Assembly: GCF_002944315.1 (NCBI RefSeq)
Contig: NZ_CP024311.1
Coordinates: 534,501-598,500, forward strand
Direction of reading: 5' to 3'
Length of the DNA stretch: 64,000 bases
Source: Rhizobium sp. NXC24
GTDB lineage: Bacteria > Pseudomonadota > Alphaproteobacteria > Rhizobiales > Rhizobiaceae
A model generated the notes under the pieces. That model worked only from the letters and a program-made list of their open reading frames with translations. It had not been told where the DNA came from and did no database searches. Positions 45,870-55,487 of the stretch are shown in pieces; the first letter of the stretch is position 1; each line of letters begins with the position of its first letter. The translations under genes were made by a program, and so were the position numbers.

Positions 45870-45903
45870 AACAGGCGGGATGCGATGAAGCATCCCGCCT
45901 GTT
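45870..45903. terminator. Bidirectional terminator, acyltransferase and chemoreceptor genes
   Basis: AACAGGCGGGATGC (45870-45883), loop GATGAA, GCATCCCGCCTGTT (45890-45903), a perfect 14-bp stem with short A and T runs outside, between convergent genes. Confidence 0.85.
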
Positions 45904-45940
45904 TTCGTGTCGCGTTATTGCGTCAAGCAGCGTTGCGGGC

Positions 45941-47950
45941 TCAGAATTCCGTCCAGTCCGCGTCCTTTGTGGGAGCCGCCACCGTCTGGCTGCCGCTGCC
46001 GAAGGCGCTCATCAGTTTTTGGCCGAGCGCGCGGGCAGGGGAGGGTGCCGGGCGTGCCTTCGTCCCCTCGACGGCGCGAACCGGAGCAATCGCCGGCCGC
46101 GGCGCGGGGCGGGTGACGGCGCGCGGCGTGTGGTTCGAGGGGGCCGCGGCAGCAACATAGTTGCCTTCGGTTCCGGTCATGCGGAACTGGCCGAGCAGGG
46201 CCGTCAGCGAGGCGGCTTCTGTTGCCAGGCTATGGCTGGCGGCGGTGCTTTCCTCAACCATGGCGGCGTTCTGCTGCGTGCCGTGATCCATGGCGTTGAC
46301 GGCGGTGTTGATCTCCTGCAGGCCGGCCGATTGTTCGCGCGAGGCCTCTGCGATCGCGTGCACATGCCGGTTGATCTCCTGCACTTCCGAGACGATGACG
46401 TCGAGCGCCTTGCCGGTCTCGTCGACGAGATTGACGCCGGTCTGCACATGCGTGCTGGATGCGGTGATCAGCGATTTGATCTCCTTGGCGGCATTGGCCG
46501 AGCGCTGCGCCAGTTCGCGCACTTCCTGGGCGACGACCGCAAAGCCCTTGCCGGCTTCACCGGCGCGAGCGGCTTCGACGCCGGCGTTCAGAGCGAGAAG
46601 ATTGGTCTGGAAGGCAATGTCGTCGATCACGCCGATGATGTTGCCGATCTCAGACGAGGATTTCTCGATCTGCTGCATGGCGCTGACGGCGTTGCGGACG
46701 ATCTCGCCGGACCGTTCGGCGCCGGAGCGGGTGTGGGCGACAAGCTGGCTTGCTTCCTCCGCCCGCTTGGCGGCGTCCTTGACGGTAGTGGTGATCTGCT
46801 CGAGGGCGGCCGCCGTTTCTTCGACGGCGGCGGCCTGTTGTTCCGTGCGCTTGGAAAGCTCGTCGGCGGAGCCGCGGATTTCATTGGCGCCGGCGTTGAT
46901 GGCGCGTGCATTGGCACCCACCGCCTGCATGGCCTCGTTCAGCTTGATGAGCGAATGGTTGAAATCCTGCCGTAGCTGATCGAGATGGGCGACGAACTGC
47001 GTGTTGATGTGGGTGACGAGATCACCTTGCGCTAAGCGCTTCAGACCGTCGCCGAGCGCCTGCACTGCCTGCTGCAGATGCGCGGCTTCGGTCGCCTGCC
47101 GCGCTTCACGTTCGGCGTGCTCGCTGTCGCTGAGATTACGGTCGACTTCGGCTTGCGCTTCCAGCCGGGCGCGTTCGATGGCGTTGTCGCGGAAAACGGA
47201 AACTGCCGAGGCCATTTGACCGATTTCGTCGCGACGGTCGAGACCTTCGATCTCGCTCGCCGTATCACCGCTGGCAAGCGTCACCATGCGGCGATGCAGG
47301 CGCGTCAGCGGCGTCGCAATGCCAGTCTGCGCGACATAGACGCCGAGGATCATGGCCAGAAGCGTCAGAGTGCCGAGAATGCCGAGCGTGTAGTTGATCG
47401 TGGTATTGACGTGGGCGGACACGGCATCGCCGCCATCATTCATCCGGTCGGTCAACTCATTGTTATTGGCCTGCATCTTGACGACGAGCGCGGTCAGCTT
47501 GTCGCTGATGGCGGCCATATTCGCATTCGCGCCCTTGACGTCGCCGCTCTTGCGCTGGTCGATCACCTTGTTCGTCAGCGCTTCCAGCTCGTCTATGCCG
47601 GCGAGGATCTGATCCATCTGTGCTTTTTGCGCAGGGACCTGATTTTCGGCCTGCTTCAATCGGTCCTTGGCCTCGCCAAAGCGGCTTTTGCCGGCGGCAA
47701 CCGTCTTGAAGGCGTCGCTGTCGGGGTCGAAATTCAGCATCATGCTTGCCTGCAGCACGGAGGCCAGAACGGAAGTGCTGGAGCGCGTGCCTTGGGTCGC
47801 CGCAACCGCCTCGTTGTCGAGGAAGGCGCTGTAGACCTGATCCGCCTTGCGGAATTCGCTGACGATGAAGAGCAGGCCGGCGAAGGAGATGATCCCGAAA
47901 AACAGGATCACGGCGAGCATCTTGGTTTTGATTTTCAGGTTCCTGAACAT
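45941..47950 (-). CDS. Methyl-accepting chemotaxis protein
   Basis: A 669-residue membrane chemoreceptor. TM1 is at residues 10-30, a helical periplasmic sensor (about 31-205) follows, with TM2 at about 205-228 ([20 protein letters not shown]), then HAMP, a second HAMP-like stretch and the signalling domain with the conserved hairpin tip [20 protein letters not shown] and [20 protein letters not shown]. The last residues DWTEF fit the xWxxF pentapeptide that tethers CheR. The ligand is unknown. The ATG at 47950 directly precedes TM1. Confidence 0.94.
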   Translation of the reverse strand: MFRNLKIKTKMLAVILFFGIISFAGLLFIVSEFRKADQVYSAFLDNEAVAATQGTRSSTSVLASVLQASMMLNFDPDSDAFKTVAAGKSRFGEAKDRLKQAENQVPAQKAQMDQILAGIDELEALTNKVIDQRKSGDVKGANANMAAISDKLTALVVKMQANNNELTDRMNDGGDAVSAHVNTTINYTLGILGTLTLLAMILGVYVAQTGIATPLTRLHRRMVTLASGDTASEIEGLDRRDEIGQMASAVSVFRDNAIERARLEAQAEVDRNLSDSEHAEREARQATEAAHLQQAVQALGDGLKRLAQGDLVTHINTQFVAHLDQLRQDFNHSLIKLNEAMQAVGANARAINAGANEIRGSADELSKRTEQQAAAVEETAAALEQITTTVKDAAKRAEEASQLVAHTRSGAERSGEIVRNAVSAMQQIEKSSSEIGNIIGVIDDIAFQTNLLALNAGVEAARAGEAGKGFAVVAQEVRELAQRSANAAKEIKSLITASSTHVQTGVNLVDETGKALDVIVSEVQEINRHVHAIAEASREQSAGLQEINTAVNAMDHGTQQNAAMVEESTAASHSLATEAASLTALLGQFRMTGTEGNYVAAAAPSNHTPRAVTRPAPRPAIAPVRAVEGTKARPAPSPARALGQKLMSAFGSGSQTVAAPTKDADWTEF

Positions 47951-48380
47951 GACGATCCGTCCGAGGGATATCGCGCCGCACCGGACGGCAGCGCGCAATG
48001 ATCCGCTTTCCCTGGAGAAACGAAGGACATCGCGCTTGCTGCCTGGTGCACGCAAGTGAAGCCGAATTTTATGAGATACCTTGGCAAGCAAGGTTCGGAC
48101 GACCTGCGTCATGCAATCGGCTTCCGGAGCCGACGTCGTCGGTGCCAAATAGAATCGATAGAGCTTAATCGACCGCTAACGCAGATATCTTCAAGGCCGG
48201 ATTCTGCGGTGTATCCACGCTTTTCCAAGTATCGCAATACTGCGATGCGATTGCATCGGCGGCTTTGCCTGAAGGGATCGTTGCGACGGACGGGCAGGGC
48301 GGTATATTCTCCCTTCGGCACGACTCTGTTACACCGATTTCGAAATCGGAAACCGCGAACCGACCGGAGGCTGGATCATC
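47951..48380. other. 430-bp intergenic region between divergent chemoreceptor and binding-protein genes
   Basis: It should hold both promoters. I see no ORF with a ribosome-binding site, no strong palindrome and no flagellar-type promoter that I can support. Confidence 0.35.
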
Positions 48381-49256
48381 ATGCGTGTTTGCCCTTCGGC
48401 GTTGGGATCCTTGGCAAGGCTTTTGGTATGCGCGGCGCTGATCCCCGCGTCCTGCACCATGCCTCTGGCGGCCCAAGAGGCGCCGCCGTCCGGCCTGCCG
48501 ATCTTATTCGATTCGCGCGAGCGGCTGCCGAAGCCGGACCTTTCGTCGCTGGTCAGGCTGCGTTTCCTGACCTCCGTCGACTTCCCGCCCTTCAATTTCG
48601 CCGATCAGAATGGAAAGCTCGCCGGCTTTCATGTCGATCTTGCCCGCGAGATCTGCGACGAGCTCGGCATATCGGACAAATGTCAGATCCAGGCGCTGCC
48701 CTTCGATGAATTGCAGAGTGCGCTCGCCGCCTCGCAAGGGGATGCGGTGATCGCCGGCGTCGCGGTGACGTCCGAGCTGCGCAAGAGCTTTGCCTTTTCG
48801 CGTCCTTTTCTGATGTTGCCTGCCCGTTTCGTCCGCAATCTCAAAGCGTCGATCGACGGCACGACGGCCGCCGCCCTTACCGGTCATCCGGTGGGTGTGG
48901 TCAAGGGCACGGCGCATGAGGCGATGCTCGCCGCCTTTTTCCCCGCCATCAAGCAAGTGCCCTTCGACGACAAGGACGCGCTCCTGGCGGCAGTGAAGGA
49001 CGGCAAGGTGGACGCCGCCTTTGCCGATGGGTTGCAACTATCCTTCTGGGTATCGTCGTCATCGGCCGAAAAATGCTGCGCGCTGTTCGACGGACCCTAT
49101 CTCTCGCAGCAATTCCTTGGCGAGGGCATGACCATCATGTTGCGCCAGCAGGACGCCGATCTAACGGCCGCGATCAACCATGCGCTGGCAACACTGTCAC
49201 GCGATGGCCGGCTCCAGGAAATCTACCTGCGCTATTTTCCCTACGGCCTCTATTGA
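48381..49256 (+). CDS. Extracellular solute-binding protein family 3
   Basis: A 291-residue exported protein of the SBP_bac_3 family (polar amino acids). The signal peptide ends near PLAAQEA (residue 33). Family segments are LRFLTSVDFPPFNFADQNGK, LAREICDELGI, GDAVIAGVAVTSELRKSFAFS and VGVVKGTAHEAM. No permease or ATPase gene adjoins it, so it either feeds a transporter encoded elsewhere or acts as a sensory binding protein, perhaps for the divergent chemoreceptor. Confidence 0.88.
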   Translation: MRVCPSALGSLARLLVCAALIPASCTMPLAAQEAPPSGLPILFDSRERLPKPDLSSLVRLRFLTSVDFPPFNFADQNGKLAGFHVDLAREICDELGISDKCQIQALPFDELQSALAASQGDAVIAGVAVTSELRKSFAFSRPFLMLPARFVRNLKASIDGTTAAALTGHPVGVVKGTAHEAMLAAFFPAIKQVPFDDKDALLAAVKDGKVDAAFADGLQLSFWVSSSSAEKCCALFDGPYLSQQFLGEGMTIMLRQQDADLTAAINHALATLSRDGRLQEIYLRYFPYGLY

Positions 49257-49265
49257 GGACGCTTC

Positions 49266-49679
49266 TCAGCCCTTGCGGTAGCGGGCAATGGCGCTGCGCT
49301 CAATGGCGGCGCAGGTGAGCTTGTCGAGACCAAGACGGTCGCGCAGCAGGCTGAGCAGGCGCAGCTCCTCCGCCTTGACCGAGAAATCGGCAGAAGCGAC
49401 CTCGACGGCAAGCGCGTAGGCGGTGTCATAGAGCCGCGCCGGCAGGGTGTCGCGCACCGTCTCCAGCACGATATCGAGCCCTTCGCTGCCTGCGAGAAGC
49501 TTGGCGCAATCGCGCGAAACGGAGATCAGCCGCTCGTCATCGAAACCGTCGAAAACCGGGAGCGCGTGGATCAGCTCGCCGATCCGCCCCAATTCCTTGT
49601 CGTTCATCGTCCGATCGACGGCGGATGCTATCACCATGACGTAGATCAGGGCTTCGTGGGCGGAAAGCGGCTTGTTCAT
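49266..49679 (-). CDS. TerB-like protein
   Basis: A 137-residue helical protein of the tellurite-resistance TerB superfamily: YVMVIASAVDRTMNDKELGR with the acidic helix-helix metal site, and a matching VEVASADFSVKAEELRLLSL. Many bacteria carry such isolated copies away from any ter operon, and their role is unknown. It converges with the binding-protein gene (9-nt gap). Confidence 0.8.
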   Translation of the reverse strand: MNKPLSAHEALIYVMVIASAVDRTMNDKELGRIGELIHALPVFDGFDDERLISVSRDCAKLLAGSEGLDIVLETVRDTLPARLYDTAYALAVEVASADFSVKAEELRLLSLLRDRLGLDKLTCAAIERSAIARYRKG

Positions 49680-49773
49680 GGCAGATCAAAATCCTTCAAT
49701 TTGGCAGCAGACTAGAAAGTCGCGCCTCTCATGACAAGGGCTCGTGTCGGAAGCGCGGCGTCAGATTGTGATG

Positions 49774-50841
49774 TCAGATTGGATTAAGTGGGTTTTCCTT
49801 GGCAGGCGCCGGCCCGAGCGTTGATTTTCCGCCGACGCGCGGATCGTCGCCGTAGATGCCGCGCTTCTGCTGCTTTGCCTGTTCGGCAAGGGCGACCAGC
49901 GGCGATCCGGCCTCCGGCTCGGCCCAGCCGAACCGTACCAGCCATTCGCTGAGATCGACGCGAACATATCGGCAGGCGCCGATCACCGTACCCTGCCAGG
50001 TTGGGCTCGGCAGGTCGCAGTCGACGGTGCGGCCACGCAGATACATGCGGAAGGCCGTACGCGCCGCCGCCCCGCAGGGCCAACTCTTGCCGCTCGGCCC
50101 GGTGCACATCCGGTCGACATCGGTCGGAATGATGCCGGGAAGCTGCACGCTCTTGCCGCCAATGGTCAGTATGCCGGCGCGGTCTGAAAACGGCCGCACC
50201 AGTTCCACCGGCTTTGCCTGCTCGCTGGGCTTTTGATCACCGTCGGGCGACGCTTGCTGAGATGGCGGTTCTGCGGGCACGGTCCGGTGGGCCGCGGCCT
50301 CCCGCTCCCTGTCCACCTGATCGGCCGGCATCTGGTTTGCCGGCGTCTGGCCTATATCGGTCTGGTCGGAGGCCGCCGGAGTTGCCTGCGCCAGTTGCGT
50401 CTCGTTCGAATTTGCCGGCGTCGTCTTTCGCTGCGCCAACTCGGTGGACGCGCTGCTTTCCGGCAAAATTGCCGGCTGCACGGCTGCGGTGGAGCTGCCT
50501 TTGTCAATTTGAGCCGCGCTGTCGGCGACAAGAGCTTTCGCCGTCTCTTCCAGTGTCGACGTCGGAGTTATAGGCGGTTGATGGCTGTTGTCCGCCGCCG
50601 CGGCAACGGCGGCAGATTGTACGGCGCTCGTATCGGCAGGTTGCTGGGCCGAAGCGGTTGTTGCCGGGACGGCGGCCTTTGCCATTTCCGTCGGCGCCGG
50701 CGTGCTCACGGCAGGTGCGCTTTCCGCTTTGGCTTTGGTCGACAAGCCAGAGCCATGCTCCTCAACCTGCACGGCAATCAGCGTCAGCCACGAACCGAGG
50801 ACCACGCCTACGACGCTTGCAAGCCAAATATCACGACGCAT
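49774..50841 (-). CDS. Membrane-anchored thermonuclease-fold protein, probably catalytically degenerate
   Basis: A 355-residue protein with one N-terminal membrane helix (residues 5-25), a long Ala/Pro/Gln/Thr-rich linker (about 30-215) and a C-terminal staphylococcal-nuclease-like domain (about 220-340): ILTIGGKSVQLPGIIPTDVD, WPCGAAARTAFRMYLRGRTV, VDLSEWLVRFGWAEP. The usual DGDT start and the catalytic Glu of the E-x-x-G region are not evident, so nuclease activity is doubtful. It follows the S24 regulator gene by 15 nt. The start is ATG 50841 or GTG 50844. Confidence 0.75.
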   Translation of the reverse strand: MRRDIWLASVVGVVLGSWLTLIAVQVEEHGSGLSTKAKAESAPAVSTPAPTEMAKAAVPATTASAQQPADTSAVQSAAVAAAADNSHQPPITPTSTLEETAKALVADSAAQIDKGSSTAAVQPAILPESSASTELAQRKTTPANSNETQLAQATPAASDQTDIGQTPANQMPADQVDREREAAAHRTVPAEPPSQQASPDGDQKPSEQAKPVELVRPFSDRAGILTIGGKSVQLPGIIPTDVDRMCTGPSGKSWPCGAAARTAFRMYLRGRTVDCDLPSPTWQGTVIGACRYVRVDLSEWLVRFGWAEPEAGSPLVALAEQAKQQKRGIYGDDPRVGGKSTLGPAPAKENPLNPI

Positions 50842-50856
50842 CACGAGAAAACTTTC

Positions 50857-51522
50857 CTATTGGCTGGCCCAAATGATCCGCGCAATCCATTCGACATCCG
50901 CAAGATCGAAGCTTCGATTCGGATGTTCCGGGTTGAGCGACAGCAGTTCGATCGACCGCGCGGTTTGTCGCAGTAGCACCTTGGCCATGACTTCGCCCTC
51001 GCGGGTCTTGACCACGACGCGATCATTGCGCCTGATCTGCGCGCCCGGCTCAACGATCAGTATGTCGCCATCGCGATAGAGCGGCAGCATGCTCTCGCCC
51101 TGCACTTCCAGCGCGTAGACGCCTCCCTTTTGCCCCGGCGGCACCGGAAATTCCACCATGTCCCATCCCTGGCCAACCGGAAAGCCGCCGTCATCGAAAA
51201 AGCCGCCGGAACCGGCTTGGGCAAAGCCGAGCAGCGGTATGGAGCTTGCCGGCATTGGGAAGGAGCGATCGAATGTGCCGCTGGCGCCATCCGCCGACCG
51301 CATGAAGCCGAGAAACTGCTCGATGCTGGCCCCGGTTGCGTCCAGAACCTTGGCGATCGATTCAGTCGACGGCCAGCGCAGGCGCCCATCCTGGCTCAAC
51401 CGCTTTGACTTGTTAAACGAAGTGGGGTCGAGGCCAGCGCGCCGGGCAAGACCTGATGCCGTGAGGGCATGCCGTTCGGCAAGCCTGTCGATTGCACTCC
51501 ATATCTGCTCATGTGACAGCAT
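50857..51522 (-). CDS. CI/LexA-like S24 transcriptional regulator
   Basis: A 221-residue phage-repressor-type regulator: N-terminal XRE-like helix-turn-helix (about 5-65, LTASGLARRAGLDPTSFNKS) and a C-terminal S24 peptidase domain with catalytic Ser in QGESMLPLYRDGD and Lys in GEVMAKVLL. A possible Ala-Gly cleavage pair lies in GFAQAGSGG. It is not LexA itself. It may self-cleave on DNA damage or act as a chromosomal repressor of the downstream gene. No other phage genes are near. Confidence 0.86.
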   Translation of the reverse strand: MLSHEQIWSAIDRLAERHALTASGLARRAGLDPTSFNKSKRLSQDGRLRWPSTESIAKVLDATGASIEQFLGFMRSADGASGTFDRSFPMPASSIPLLGFAQAGSGGFFDDGGFPVGQGWDMVEFPVPPGQKGGVYALEVQGESMLPLYRDGDILIVEPGAQIRRNDRVVVKTREGEVMAKVLLRQTARSIELLSLNPEHPNRSFDLADVEWIARIIWASQ

Positions 51523-51660
51523 CGCCGTTCAGCACTCGGAAGCCGGATTGTCCGGCGTTTGGCCCTAAAAGAAAGGTTAACCGAGGCTTTTTTACGAGTA
51601 AAGCGGAGCGTAGGAATAAGGTCCTTTATCCCCCTGCTTTCGCTTTTGATTCCAGTGGCT

Positions 51661-52089
51661 TCAGGTCTTTTGCGGTTGCGCCTGGGTGTCGGGCGCCTCC
51701 TTCTGGAATTCTTTCGCCATCCCCATGAAGCCGCGCATGAATTTCTGCATGATGCCGAGGGTTCGATCGATCTCGGCGTCACTCGGCAGGTTCGATCCAC
51801 TGCTTGCGGCCACTGTCTTTTCCAGCTTCGAGACGCGATCTGAGAGGCGGTCGAGTTCGTTTTCATAGGCTGCGCGCTCATCGGCAGCCATGCGGCAGAC
51901 CAGATTGCCGTTCTGATCATCGCAGATCGACATGGCGCCCGTCTGCTTGTCCAGACGGACGAAATGATCGCCGCTGCGCTCGAGCTGGAAGCGCGCCGGG
52001 TCCGGCTCCGCGGCATGGCCGGGCGTCGCGAGAAGAAGAGCGGCAGGCAGGATGAGGGCCGCAAGGCCCGATATCGTTTCCTTCGTCAT
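51661..52089 (-). CDS. Small periplasmic protein with a helical segment
   Basis: A 142-residue protein with a signal peptide (ending ATPGHAAEP, residue 28), a DPARFQLERSGDHFVRLDKQ beta segment with a CDDQNGNLVC cysteine pair, then a coiled-coil-like helix (ENELDRLSDRVSKLEKTVAA). It matches a widespread rhizobial hypothetical; I know no function. GGAGGATGAC fixes the start. Confidence 0.75.
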   Translation of the reverse strand: MTKETISGLAALILPAALLLATPGHAAEPDPARFQLERSGDHFVRLDKQTGAMSICDDQNGNLVCRMAADERAAYENELDRLSDRVSKLEKTVAASSGSNLPSDAEIDRTLGIMQKFMRGFMGMAKEFQKEAPDTQAQPQKT

Positions 52090-52210
52090 GTCATCCTCCG
52101 GATTTTCTGCTTTACTGTGCATCCATCTGCACTTTTCCCCGTGGACATCGGCAACGGTTTTCGTGCAAAGCCCTATCAAGGACAAAAGTCATGTAAGGAT
52201 GATGACCGCG

Positions 52211-52555
52211 ATGCCAGTGGTTTACAAGATCGTGCCGGATACGCTCTGGCAGCAAGCCAGACAAACCGGCGTTTTTAATGGCGCATCGATCGATCTGACC
52301 GACAATTTCATCCATTTGTCGACGGCGACGCAGGCAAAGGAAACGGCTGCGCGGTATTTTGCCGGCCAGGAGGGCCTGCTGCTGGTGGCGATCGACGGCG
52401 ACGCGCTCGGTGACAAGCTGGTATTCGAGCCCTCGCGCGGCGGCGATCTTTTCCCGCATCTCTACGCGCCGCTCCAGCTTTCGACCGTGCTCTGGGAAAA
52501 GCCTCTATTGCTCGGCCCCGACGGCGCGCATGTCTTTCCGGAGATGCCGGAATGA
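52211..52555 (+). CDS. DUF952-family protein
   Basis: A 114-residue protein of DUF952, with VVYKIVPDTLWQQARQTGVF, DNFIHLSTATQAKETAARYF and a C-terminal HLYAPLQLSTVLW. The family resembles ADP-ribosyltransferase folds but is uncharacterised. ATGs at 52199, 52202 and 52211 are possible starts. Its stop overlaps the pyrD start (ATGA), and this coupling to pyrD is common in alphaproteobacteria. Confidence 0.85.
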   Translation: MPVVYKIVPDTLWQQARQTGVFNGASIDLTDNFIHLSTATQAKETAARYFAGQEGLLLVAIDGDALGDKLVFEPSRGGDLFPHLYAPLQLSTVLWEKPLLLGPDGAHVFPEMPE

Positions 52556-53640
52556 TCGGCGCCTTCCGCGATCTCGGCCGGCGCGGTCTGTTCATGTTCG
52601 ATCCGGAGACAGCGCATGGAATGTCGATCGCCGCGCTGAGATCCGGGCTTGTTCCGGCCTGCCGGACCGGTAGCGACCCGCGCCTGCGCCAGACCGTGGC
52701 CGGACTGGATTTTGCCAATCCGCTCGGCATGGCTGCCGGCTATGACAAAAACGCCGAGGTGCCCGAGGCTCTGTTGAAGCTCGGCTTCGGTTTTACCGAG
52801 ATCGGCACGGTGACTCCGAAACCGCAATCCGGCAATCCGCGTCCACGCATCTTCCGCCTGGTCGAGGATGAAGGTGTCATCAACCGCCTCGGCTTCAACA
52901 ATGAAGGCCACGAGGCGGCGTTCCGGCGTCTGCAGCCGATCCGCGGCAAGGGCATCATCGGCGTCAACATCGGCGCCAACAAGGATAGCGCCGACCGCAT
53001 CGCCGATTACGTCGCCGGCATCCGCCGTTTCTATTCCGTGGCGCGCTATTTCACCGCCAACATCTCCTCGCCGAACACGCCAGGCCTGCGCGACCTGCAG
53101 GCGCGTGAAAGCCTGTCCGCGCTGTTGTCGGCGGTCCTCGCGGCCCGCGACGAAGAGGCGGCAAAGGCAGGCAAAAAAATCCCGGTCTTCCTAAAGATCG
53201 CACCGGATTTGACCGAAGAGGGCATGGACGACATCGCCGCCGAAGTTTTGGCGCATGCGCTGGACGGGCTGATTGTCTCCAACACCACGCTTTCGCGCGA
53301 CGGCTTGAAGGATCAGGTCCAGGCAAAGGAAGCCGGCGGTCTCTCCGGCAAGCCGCTCTTCGAAAAATCGACGGTCGTGCTGGCAAAGATGCGCCGCCGC
53401 GTCGGCGCAGCCCTGCCGATTATCGGCGTCGGCGGCGTGTCATCGGCAGAGACGGCATTGGAGAAGATCAAGGCCGGTGCCGATCTCGTGCAGCTCTACT
53501 CCTGCATGGTCTATGAAGGCCCCGGCCTGCCGGGCCGTATCGTGACCGGCCTGTCGAAGCTGCTCGACCGCGAGCGTGCCGGCTCAATCCGCGAGCTGCG
53601 CGACAGCAAGCTCGATCATTGGGCCAGCCGAAACGTCTGA
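52552..53640 (+). CDS. pyrD: Dihydroorotate dehydrogenase (quinone), class 2
   Basis: Oxidises dihydroorotate to orotate at the inner membrane using quinone. The 362-residue length and the N-terminal helical extension are those of class 2 enzymes. Conserved are NPLGMAAGYDKNAEV, GTVTPKPQSGNPRPRIFRL, the catalytic-Ser region NISSPNTPGLRDLQ and GVGGVSSAETALEKI. Its 3' end overlaps the convergent MATE gene by 25 nt. Confidence 0.96.
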   Translation: MIGAFRDLGRRGLFMFDPETAHGMSIAALRSGLVPACRTGSDPRLRQTVAGLDFANPLGMAAGYDKNAEVPEALLKLGFGFTEIGTVTPKPQSGNPRPRIFRLVEDEGVINRLGFNNEGHEAAFRRLQPIRGKGIIGVNIGANKDSADRIADYVAGIRRFYSVARYFTANISSPNTPGLRDLQARESLSALLSAVLAARDEEAAKAGKKIPVFLKIAPDLTEEGMDDIAAEVLAHALDGLIVSNTTLSRDGLKDQVQAKEAGGLSGKPLFEKSTVVLAKMRRRVGAALPIIGVGGVSSAETALEKIKAGADLVQLYSCMVYEGPGLPGRIVTGLSKLLDRERAGSIRELRDSKLDHWASRNV

Positions 53641-54965
53641 TCGGCGCGCTTTTTCAGCCCCATGACGAGGAAAATGCCGCGGAACAGCAGGAAGGCGTTC
53701 ATGGCCAGCCATAGGCCGTGATTGCCGAGCGTCGGCACGAAGACCGCAAGTGCCAAAAGGTAGCCGGCAAACGACATCAGCATGCGGTTGCGCATGTCGC
53801 GTGACCAGGTGGCACCGATGAAGACGCCGTCCATCAGAAAAGCGAGCGCGCCGGTGAGCCCGGTGACGGCGGCCCAGGGCAGGTAGGTTTCAGCAGCGGC
53901 CCGAACTTCCTGCGAGGTCGTCAGCATGCGGATCAGCGCCGGGCCGACGGCGAAGAAGAACACGGCGGCGGCAAGTGCCAGCCCGAAGGACCAAAGCCCG
54001 GTCAACTTCAGCCCGCGCTCGAAGGCCGGACGATAGTTGGCACCGATCGAACGGCCGGTGATCTGCTCGGCGGCGTTCGCCAGCCCGTCGAGGTAATAGC
54101 CGGAAAGCAGAAAGAAGTTCATCAGCACGGCGTTTGCGGCAAGCGTCACCGCGCCGAACGTGTTGCCGATGCGGGTCATCAGCGTGAAAGCGCCGATCAG
54201 CACGAAGGTACGGATGAGAATGTCGCGGTTGAGCGCAAAAAGCTGCGTGAGTTTGGCGCGTGACAGAAGCTCGGCCCGGGCGGGCCGCGCTTCACCGGCA
54301 AAGCTGCGCAGCACGATGGCAAGGCCCGTGAGCGCGCCGACAGCCTCGCCGATCAAAGTGCCCCAGGCGACACCCGCGACACCCCAGCCAAGCCATAGGC
54401 CGAGCAGGATGGCAAGGATGATGTTGACGCCGTTAATCAAGGTCTGCAGCAAAAGCCCGATGCGGCCCTGACCCCGCCCGAGCACGAAGCCGAGGATGGC
54501 GTAGTTCGCAAGTGCGGCCGGGCCGGACAGCATGCGGATCGAGAAATAGGTGCGTGTCGCGTCGGCGATACCGCCTTCAGGCCCCATCAGCTTGATGCCG
54601 AGCCAGAGCAATAGGGGCGACATTAGGAGGAGCAGCAGACCGCATCCGAGCGCCGAGAGCAGTGCCCGCCAAAACACCGCCTGCTGCTCATGCCGGTCGT
54701 GGCGGCCATAGGCTTGCGCCGTCAGGCCGGTGGTCGAAGAGCGCAGGAAGTTGAAGCTTGCGAAGATGAGGTCGAAGAGCACCGCGCCGATCGCCAGCCC
54801 CGCCAGCGCTTCCGGTTGGCCGAGATGCCCGACGACGGCGGTATCTGCAAGACCCAGCAACGGTGTCGTCATGAAGCCGAGCGTCATCGGAACGGCGATG
54901 GACAGCACCAGCCGGTGCGTCACGTCGAAAGGCAGAACCCTTGCGCTATGCTCTCGATGATCCAT
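53616..54965 (-). CDS. MATE-family efflux transporter (DinF-like)
   Basis: A 449-residue inner-membrane exporter with twelve predicted helices, of the MATE family (cation/drug antiport). Visible blocks are SIAVPMTLGFMTTPLLGLAD, VVGHLGQPEALAGLAIGAVL and SLTAQAYGRHD-like TGLTAQAYGRHDRHEQQAVF. It is closest in style to the DinF/NorM-like group. The ATG at 54965 is preferred over a TTG two codons upstream. Confidence 0.92.
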   Translation of the reverse strand: MDHREHSARVLPFDVTHRLVLSIAVPMTLGFMTTPLLGLADTAVVGHLGQPEALAGLAIGAVLFDLIFASFNFLRSSTTGLTAQAYGRHDRHEQQAVFWRALLSALGCGLLLLLMSPLLLWLGIKLMGPEGGIADATRTYFSIRMLSGPAALANYAILGFVLGRGQGRIGLLLQTLINGVNIILAILLGLWLGWGVAGVAWGTLIGEAVGALTGLAIVLRSFAGEARPARAELLSRAKLTQLFALNRDILIRTFVLIGAFTLMTRIGNTFGAVTLAANAVLMNFFLLSGYYLDGLANAAEQITGRSIGANYRPAFERGLKLTGLWSFGLALAAAVFFFAVGPALIRMLTTSQEVRAAAETYLPWAAVTGLTGALAFLMDGVFIGATWSRDMRNRMLMSFAGYLLALAVFVPTLGNHGLWLAMNAFLLFRGIFLVMGLKKRADQTFRLAQ

Positions 54966-54982
54966 GTCCAATCAGCCCGTCT

Positions 54983-55486
54983 TCAATTCGAAGAGAGCAC
55001 CATGGACCAGTAGGGCTTGTCATTGGAAGAGGGGGTGTAGGCGAGGGCGACGCCGAGACCGTTATATTTGCCGAGCATGTTGTGCAAATGCTTCGGCGAA
55101 TTGATCCAGGCCGTCACCGCGGCGTTCACGTCGCGCTGACCCTCGGCAATGTTTTCGGCCGCCGGCAACTTGACGCCGCTCGCCTTGACGCGCGTGCCGA
55201 AGTTGTCGCCGATACCCATCAGATGTTCCATCCTGCCGGCGTCGGCCATCCGTTTGGCCTGGTAGATCGCCGCCGTGCTGGCCGCTGGATCGATCTTCAG
55301 TGGCGGTAGCCCGTTCTTGGCGCGCAGGGAGTTGACGAGCGGCAGCGCGGAAGCTGTCTCGTCTTTGGCCGGCGTGTTGGAAACATGGGTGGGCTGCGTG
55401 GCGCAGCTCGCGAGGACGGCGGCGAGCGCTAGGCCCGTGAGGCGCAGCGCGGGGCGCCGCGTGGAAAGCGGAATTTTGGGGATCAT
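54983..55486 (-). CDS. CAP-domain (SCP/PR-1) lipoprotein
   Basis: A 167-residue protein with a lipoprotein signal (LALAAVLASC, Cys about residue 28) and a CAP domain (LPLVNSLRAKNGLPPLKIDP, ENIAEGQRDVNAAVTAWINS, HLHNMLGKYNGLGVALAY). The histidines typical of the CAP cavity are partly present. Such proteins sit in the envelope and are poorly understood. It starts 1 nt after the stop of the upstream small membrane protein. Confidence 0.85.
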   Translation of the reverse strand: MIPKIPLSTRRPALRLTGLALAAVLASCATQPTHVSNTPAKDETASALPLVNSLRAKNGLPPLKIDPAASTAAIYQAKRMADAGRMEHLMGIGDNFGTRVKASGVKLPAAENIAEGQRDVNAAVTAWINSPKHLHNMLGKYNGLGVALAYTPSSNDKPYWSMVLSSN

Positions 55487-55487
55487 A

